Assembly: GCA_030159075.1 (NCBI GenBank)
Contig: BROG01000045.1
Span: 1,951,501 to 2,015,500 of the forward strand
DNA from: Atrina japonica
Lineage: Eukaryota > Mollusca > Bivalvia > Pterioida > Pinnidae
Length of the DNA: 64,000 bases
Direction: 5' to 3'
The notes beneath the pieces are model-generated. The model did no database searches and had not been told where the DNA came from. It was given only the letters and a program-made list of their open reading frames with translations. Both the position numbers and the translations under genes were made by a program. Of the stretch, positions 57,941-64,000 are shown piece by piece. Position 1 is the first letter of the stretch; every line of letters begins with the position of its first letter.

Positions 57941-58130
57941 AAAATTACTGAAAGCCAATAACCAGAAATACCTCCAATTGTTTTTAGAAACCCTGCAAAT
58001 CCCCCGTTCTTAATTGGAATTGCTTTGTTAAACACTGCATAGAATGATGTTTATAAATCAGTGAAAAAAATTCAAAATAAATAAAAACAAATTGCAGATG
58101 AGCATCTTTGAATCAAAACATAGATAAAAA

Positions 58131-58136
58131 TTTATT
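58131..58136 (-). terminator. Candidate polyadenylation signal of the transporter gene
   Basis: TTTATT on the plus strand (AATAAA on the minus strand), about 550 bases past the stop codon at 58684. Confidence 0.45.
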
Positions 58137-58683
58137 TAGAACTAGCAGGCATTTAAGCGTATCATTAACCCTTTAAATACTACATACCAGATTAGACTGA
58201 TCCAAGACAATATATAAGAGCATACCATTTAGATACCTAGGGCAGAAGGGTTAAGCACATACATAAATAAAGAAGGGGGTAAGTGGGGAGCTAGCCTCTA
58301 AGTATACATCCGCAAATTGCAATGTTTTGCCATATCATTATCTGCTTCACTTCAGCTCACTGTATAAAAAGAATGTATCTAAAATGCTTCATTTAATATC
58401 AATCTTATTTCATAAGAAATGTATATTCATTTGTCTTTATGTCATAGCAAAGAACACAATAGAATACATATCCCGCTAAGACCTCCTGGTACAACCATCT
58501 ATATCTATAAAGGTGATATGTATAGCTGAGGTATATTGTACATAAACATACTCAATCTTTAGATCTTTGTCATTCTTCAAACTGTTTTGGAAATCATTCG
58601 ATTCTTTCTAGTGTGTGGAGGCAGTATGCTAGCCAGTATCATTATGACAAAGCACTTTTATTTCTTGGTGGTTGCCATGGGTT

Positions 58684-58871
58684 TCAAACAGATGCAGTGT
58701 CTTTTTGTCGCTCAGTATCAATGTCAACTTCTTCTTGAAGAACAGGACCAGTTCGTCCCAAACACTTCTGTATGAAGGGAATGGTATACAGCATGGCACC
58801 ACTCACGGCTACGACAGACCCTGCCACGTAGAAGGACACATCATAGCTTCCTGTTCCATCATACAACCATC
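58684..58871 (-). CDS. Transporter last exon
   Basis: The acceptor gtgttttacag (minus strand) precedes the GA-TGG-TTG entry that completes the GWLYD motif. Stop TGA at 58686-58684. The cytosolic tail ends [11 protein letters not shown]. The array upstream repeats this acceptor and the first bases of the exon. Confidence 0.9.
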
Positions 58872-61800
58872 CTGTAAAACACACGACAATAGTCACATCA
58901 AATAACCATCCTGTAAAACACATGACAATATATAGTCATATCATACAGCCATTCTGTAAAACACACGACAATAAATAGTCATATCATATAACCATCCTGT
59001 ACAACACACGACACTATAGCGTCACATCATACAGCCATCCTGTAAAACACACGACAATAAATAGTCACATCATATAACCATCTTGTACAACACACCACAC
59101 TTTAGCGTCACACCATACAGCCATCCTGTAAAACACACGACAATATAAAGTTACATCATATAACCATCCTGTACAACACACGCGTCACAATAAGCCATCC
59201 TGTAAAACACACGACAATCATATATAACCATCTTGTACAACACACCACACTTTAGCGTCACATCATACAGCCATCCTGTAAAACACACGACAATATATAG
59301 TCACATCATATAACCATCCTGTACAACACACCACACTATAGCGTCACATCATACAGCCATCCTGTAAAACACACGACAACATATAGTTACATCATATAAC
59401 CATCCTGTACAACACACCACACTATAGCGTCACACCATACAGCCATCCTGTAAAACACACGACAATATATAGTGACATCATATAACCATCCTGTACAACA
59501 CACCACACTATAGCGTCACATCATACAGCCATCCTGTAAAACACACGACAATATAGTCACATCATATGACCATCCTGTAACACACAGGACTATATAGCGT
59601 CACATCATATGACCATCCTGTAACACACAGGACTATATAGCGTCACATCATATGACCATCTTGTAAAACACACAACAATATAGCGTAACACCAAACAGCC
59701 ATGCTATAAAACACACGACAATACAGTCACATCATACAGCCATCCTGAAAAACACGACAATATAGCGTTACATCAGACAGCTTTCCTGTAAAACAAACGA
59801 CAATATAGACTAACGTGATATGACCATCCTGTAACACACACGACTATATATAGTCACATCATTTTATCTTAAAGGGGCATTAGCATTAGCTAGTTTCAAA
59901 AATATTTGTTTCCCTTTTTTCTACTTAACTGATATACAATAGCAAAAAAGCGATATATATAGTCATAAAATTTCTAAAATTCGTATATATTTGTAAAAAT
60001 TGCTTTTGATCAGGAATTGACATGCGGGCTGCTGGACTGGAGATGCTTAAAATACTCCTCCATGGAAGCAGATCCCACTTTTGGACTCCACATGCTTATA
60101 TTTGTCTAATAGCAAATTGTCCTGTAGACTTCTACAGTGTTAACATCTAAAATTATTATTTTAGATCCATTTGTATATCATAATGTGAGCTAAAGACAAT
60201 TGTAATATAAACTCTCAAATGATAAAGTAACAATCTTCAGGATGTCCAGGATATATTTACAAATCTGGTAAAAATTGGACAAACACCGACCTCTGAAATT
60301 CGAGAGGTGGGATCAGGTGTCATGGAGGAGTAAACATCCCTGTTGACCGGTCACATGGCCGCAAGTCCAGTCAAATCCAAATGAAATATGTTAGGAATGA
60401 ATCCTCATCAAAACATACTTTCCTCTTCTTGATTGAAAATTTACAAACCATATCAAATATTCAATCTGTATATTTTGCATTGAACATTTTATCATTTACT
60501 CACTTTTCAAAATATATTTAACAAAAATATACATATGTCTGAATAAACAATATGGGTGATGAAATTTACAACTATTTTCTGTAAGTTGTTTTTTTTCGTA
60601 CCTGCTATTGGTGGCCCAATTAAAGTGGCAACTCCCTGGAACATCAATAAAAGGCCAAATGAGTTGGTCAATTTGTCTAGTCCTAGCAAATCTACAAGCA
60701 CCACCGATGTTAATCCAACATAAACTCCTGAAATTAAAAACATCAACCAATGTACACTTAAAATGGTTTGTTTGATAATTTTTTTTATCAAGAATTTTCT
60801 TGACGACAAAATTAAAAGAGAATATTCACAGATTATCGGAGAGTAGGCAATAAGATTTTCACGGGTTTTTTTTTTTGGGGGGGGTGTTTTTGTTTTTTTG
60901 TTTTTTATGTTAATGTTGTTTTTCGCCACAATCAGTATTTTTTTTTCAGTCATATAGTGGCAGCCTGTTTTTAAAAGGCAGTGAAGATAACACCGTACCT
61001 GGGAGAAGACAACAACAAGTAAAATTGTTCACATAAAATTATGTTTGTAGTACTTCATTTATGTAAAACAACATGAATAGTTGAAAAGCTTAAGATTCTG
61101 TATTTTCTGGTATTATATTCTTTTATAAAATACACAATGTCTCTGTACACAATTTAGCATTTGATTCACCCTATACCTCTAAAAATCATATTCATGAAAT
61201 CCTATGAATGAAGACCTTTAGCATTTTAACCATTGTAACAATCTAGAGACGAGGAGAATTTATAGATACTATTCATAATGATTCATAAATGGTTGAAAGT
61301 AATTCATTACCAATAATTGGACCGAAATGTGATACAACCAATCAATGTTACGCAAACACAAGGCAGCGGACAGCGACCAGTCAACTATGGATGGTATGTT
61401 GTACAAGGACCACCACAAGATTACAATATGGTGATATCATAAAGGGCACTAGCTGGTTTTCTATCTTTGTTTTTTCTACTTAGATTGCTGTACAATAACA
61501 AAATAGACATAGAAAATCTTAAATTCCTGTATATTTTGTGAGAATTGCTTGTGAACCCAAATTTGGCATTATTTGTTTGCAACTTTTTTTAATTCGACTT
61601 CACTATTTGTATATGCATACAACACTGGACCTGACTATATTTTCACAAAATATCTAGGAATATAAGGTTTTCTGTGCCTGTGAATAGCTCTTATTTCTTT
61701 TTGTGCATCAATCGAAGTAGTAAAACGAAATAAAATGTTTTTTGAAAACACAGCTAATGCCCCTTAATGAAGAGTGATTGACTCACAGATCACCAGTAGA

Positions 61801-63648
61801 TTAAATTATGATCCACTACCGTGATTACAAAGCCATCTTAGACTTTAGTCAAAGCCGGAAAATTGTGTAAGGATTTCATAGGTTTTAATTTAGCTACAAA
61901 AATCTGAATTTGAAACTAAAATTGGAAATCAAGCATTTTATTGAAAAATTAACTTTGACTGCCTCTATGTAATGATAATGGTGTGCATAGAAAGAGTTGC
62001 GTCAGACTTCATTTGGCTACATAAACATGTACATTTATTCTATTTGTACCTCGGGAGAAAAATAATCCAACGCTGGTGTGTTGAGTGGAGAGGGAAAGTT
62101 CAACCCTCGTGATAAGAATATTAAAGTCCAACCCTTAGATTGGAAGGAAGAAAATGGTAATCTGCAATTTAACCAAAGGGCCTTACTGAACACCTACGCA
62201 TATGGTCTATATAAAAATCTATGACCGGGGGAATATGAGTATACTATTCATCATTTTTAAAGGCCTCCATTGTTTTTGTTTTGTTTTGTTTTTTGTTTTT
62301 GTTTTTTTTGGGGGGTTGGGTTTTTTTTTTTGGGGGGGGAGGGGTGTGTGTGTGTTTTTCCCTATGTTACTCAGGTGACCTTAAACTTAAGTAAGAAATA
62401 CTATGGTTTAGATATTTGCTAATCGCACAAGAGATATTTTGGTTTGACAACAGATCATTTCTTCTCAAAACAGTATCTTTGTTATCTACAGTCACTTAAT
62501 TACAAAAAATTCATTATGAATTATGTCAGAAACAAATATATACTCACCAATAAACAGACCAAAAACAGCAGCATAACATACAAGATATTCATAGCTATTA
62601 CTGAGTGGACTTAAAGCTGTGGCCAGTCCACATATAAATAAGGCAGTGCTGTAAAGCATTAGTCTATTAACCCATGGTCTATCAGCCATCCAACCAAACA
62701 CAACACGGCCTATAGTATTGGCTATTCCAATGACAGATACTAGAAATGCTCCATCCGTCTTACTGATACCTACATCATGAGCTCTGTCGGGAAGATAAAT
62801 GTAAGGCATATTGAAACCGATGCTTGTGCAAAAGTTAGAAATAACAAACAAAAGAAAAATAACATCTTTGAGCAACGAAAGGTCCAGCATTTGTCTTATT
62901 GCATCTCTCATTTCAGGCGACAAATTAAGACATCTTAATATCACCCAGTCCTGTTCTACAGGAACAACATCAGGAAGTGATGTAACACTGGTCACATATA
63001 ACTGTGGCTGAGATCGATATTGTGCAATGTTAAAGAGACTGCCGCTGTAAAAGATGTCTTTTCTATACATTGGTCCAGGATGTAGTTGGGATTGTTGTGA
63101 CTGAGATGAATATTGTCGTTGAAAGTTGTATGCTGAAGGTGATGGTGATGGTGATGATGAATTGCTATTCATTCTATGTAGAGCACCATCACTCTTGGCT
63201 ATCACGGCAGTATTGTTGGCCTCTAGTTTCACTTTGAAGACCGACTTGTTGTTTACCGAGGAGAACATTTCTGGGTTTGTGATCTGAACATCGGGGATGT
63301 TTTCTTTACTGTTAGATGTCTGGCACTGTTTGTTGTTTTCATCTTCTTTCTTTATCAACGCTTGCTTTTCGTGTTTGTTGTCTTTTTCACATTCATACTT
63401 ATCATTTTGTGCAACTAATGGTCTAAATAAGGCACCACATAATATACAGTTTAGAATGACTCCAGCTTCAATTAAGGTGGCCCCTTTCCATCCATACTCA
63501 TCAACTAGAATTTTAGACAGTGGAGCAAAGATGAAGGTTCCAATACCGGAGCCACACACAGCCAGGCCTGTTGCAAAGGACCTCTTTTTCTCAAAGTAAT
63601 GTCCAACGCTAACAATGGCTGGCAGATACATTAAACCAAATCCTAAAC
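58684..63648 (-). CDS. Monocarboxylate-transporter-like protein (SLC16/MFS), C-terminal exons
   Basis: Minus-strand exons 63648-62548, 60727-60602 and 58871-58684 join in phase 1 to about 470 residues. The first begins at [20 protein letters not shown], corresponding to transmembrane segment 4 of a 12-segment major facilitator. Segments 4-6 precede a cytosolic loop of about 170 residues rich in S, N, Q and K. Segments 7-10 carry [20 protein letters not shown] and GWMADRP. The middle exon holds segment 11 ([16 protein letters not shown]) and GPPIA; the last holds [18 protein letters not shown], segment 12 and a short tail. These are strong SLC16 signatures; substrate unknown (lactate/pyruvate type, aromatic or other). 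The methionine at 63658 is intronic and is not the start. Confidence 0.9.
58872..59850. repeat. ~43-bp minisatellite (dimeric ~85 bp) copying a splice acceptor
   Basis: About 24 copies of ccatcctgtaaaacacacgac or ccatcctgtacaacacaccac, alternating for much of the array and joined by a...tagtcacatcataca. On the minus strand each contains a pyrimidine stretch, an AG and GATGG, the same as the true acceptor at 58872-58873. Confidence 0.93.
59873..60014. mobile_element. Half of a palindromic TTAA MITE
   Basis: ttaaaggggcattagc at the left and inner sequence like the window-start copy; it breaks off near ttgcttttgatc, where a tail fragment begins. Confidence 0.7.
60020..60130 (+). repeat. Retroelement 3' tail fragment, plus strand
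   Basis: gatgcttaaaatactcctccatggaagcagatcccacttttgg and the tatttgtc end are a diverged tail. Confidence 0.6.
60236..60410 (-). repeat. Retroelement 3' tail, minus strand
   Basis: ggatgtccaggatatatttacaaatctggtaaaaattggacaaacaccgacctctgaaattc, then gaggtgggatcaggtgtcatggaggagtaaacatcc, is an almost complete tail. Confidence 0.82.
60602..60727 (-). CDS. Transporter middle exon
   Basis: 126 bases, phase 1-1, acceptor tttaatttcag and donor gtacga. Encodes [20 protein letters not shown], then [20 protein letters not shown], the very conserved segment 11 and following loop of SLC16 proteins. Confidence 0.93.
60728..62547. other. Transporter intron with palindromic MITE
   Basis: Contains the MITE at 61439-61767 and G- and T-homopolymer-rich patches (about 60870-60905 and 62270-62360). 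No exon seen. Confidence 0.6.
61439..61767. mobile_element. Near full-length palindromic MITE
   Basis: About 329 bases from taaagggcactagctggttttc to aaaacacagctaatgccccttaa. The inner segments mirror each other (ttcctgtatattttgtgagaattgctt against ttttcacaaaatatctaggaa). A single strand would form a long hairpin. Confidence 0.8.
62548..63648 (-). CDS. Transporter large exon: segments 4-10 and loop
   Basis: 1101 bases, phase 1-1, acceptor tgattacag and donor gtgagt. The loop contains a run of Ser-Pro (SSSPSPSPS) and many Gln and Ser residues, likely disordered and phosphorylatable. Conserved MFS features include [19 protein letters not shown] and the DRPWVNR turn. Confidence 0.93.
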
Positions 63649-63654
63649 CTGTAA

Positions 63655-64000
63655 TCATAAGAAATCATGTTTAATCACAAAGCACAGGTATGATTACAGG
63701 TGTAATCATAAAAATATATGTTTAATCAACAGTGCACACAAATGATTAGTGGTGTAGTCATAGGGAATCATGTCTGACTAACAGAGCACAATTATGATGA
63801 AGGTGATACTGGAGAAAATCATGTATGATCAACAGAGCAGTTATGATTTGAGATGTTATCAGAGAAGATCATGGTTAATCAAGAGATCATAGGTGTAATC
63901 AGGGAAGATAATGTTTAATCAACAGAGCATCAGTATGATTTGAGGTGTTATCATTGAAAACTATGTTTAATCAACAGAGCACAGATATGAATTGAGATGT
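63655..64000. repeat. ~55-60-bp tandem repeat beside the transporter exon
   Basis: The unit is like atcatgtttaatcaacagagcacagatatgatttgaggtgttatcagagaaa, about six copies to the window edge. The first copy runs into the splice acceptor of the large exon. Confidence 0.85.

Noticed and set aside
63649..63658. Methionine just before [10 protein letters not shown] as the transporter start
   Set aside because: It lies in the intron on the acceptor sequence. SLC16 proteins have three further membrane segments before this point, so the true start is outside the window.

Overview
The window is eukaryotic, AT-rich and full of spliced genes, microsatellites, minisatellites, tRNA-headed SINEs, MITEs and decayed retroelement pieces. 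The gene content (a Notch-ligand-like gene, a TRIM E3 ligase gene, an SLC16-type transporter, multi-ShKT exons) and the repeats (an 'AGCTCACCTG...AAGTGAGC' family, several tRNA-derived SINEs) point to a lophotrochozoan, most likely a bivalve mollusc. The species cannot be fixed by eye.

Four protein-coding genes can be reconstructed from splice sites and intron phase. (1) About 0.9-11.4 kb, plus strand: a gene of repeated phase 1-1 exons. It has five six-cysteine ShKT domains, a Thr-rich linker, and a last exon encoding a C-terminal hydrophobic tail that looks like a GPI-anchor signal. Its 5' end lies left of the window. (2) 35.9 kb down to about 15.4 kb, minus strand: a Notch-ligand-like gene. 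It encodes a signal peptide, an MNNL domain over three exons, one exon with a chain of about seven overlapping DSL-like modules, one 2.85-kb exon with about 25 EGF-like domains, and one or two tail exons of unrecognised sequence. A TATA box precedes the first exon. (3) 44.9-49.3 kb, plus strand: a TRIM protein (RING, two B-boxes, coiled coil, SPRY-like domain), with a 33-bp micro-exon. (4) 63.65-58.68 kb, minus strand: the C-terminal three exons of a monocarboxylate-transporter-like (SLC16/MFS) protein, whose N-terminal exons lie right of the window. Genes 1 and 2 converge, 2 and 3 diverge, and 3 and 4 converge.

Introns and intergenic DNA are dominated by tandem repeats, with units of 20 to 75 bp, and by transposon debris. 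The debris includes two Penelope-like reverse transcriptase fragments, about ten detached copies of their 3' tail, a tRNA-derived SINE family of about ten copies, a second SINE family of two copies, palindromic MITEs, and relics of a Tc1-like transposase and another element. Several arrays have a visible origin. A 24-bp array grew inside a SINE, the 42-44 kb array shares a 25-bp block with the retroelement tail, and the 58.9-59.8 kb array copies a transporter splice acceptor together with the start of its exon.

The most unusual item is the Notch-ligand-like gene. Known Delta/Jagged ligands carry one DSL domain; this one chains about seven, each sharing two cysteines with the next, between an MNNL domain and a long EGF rod.
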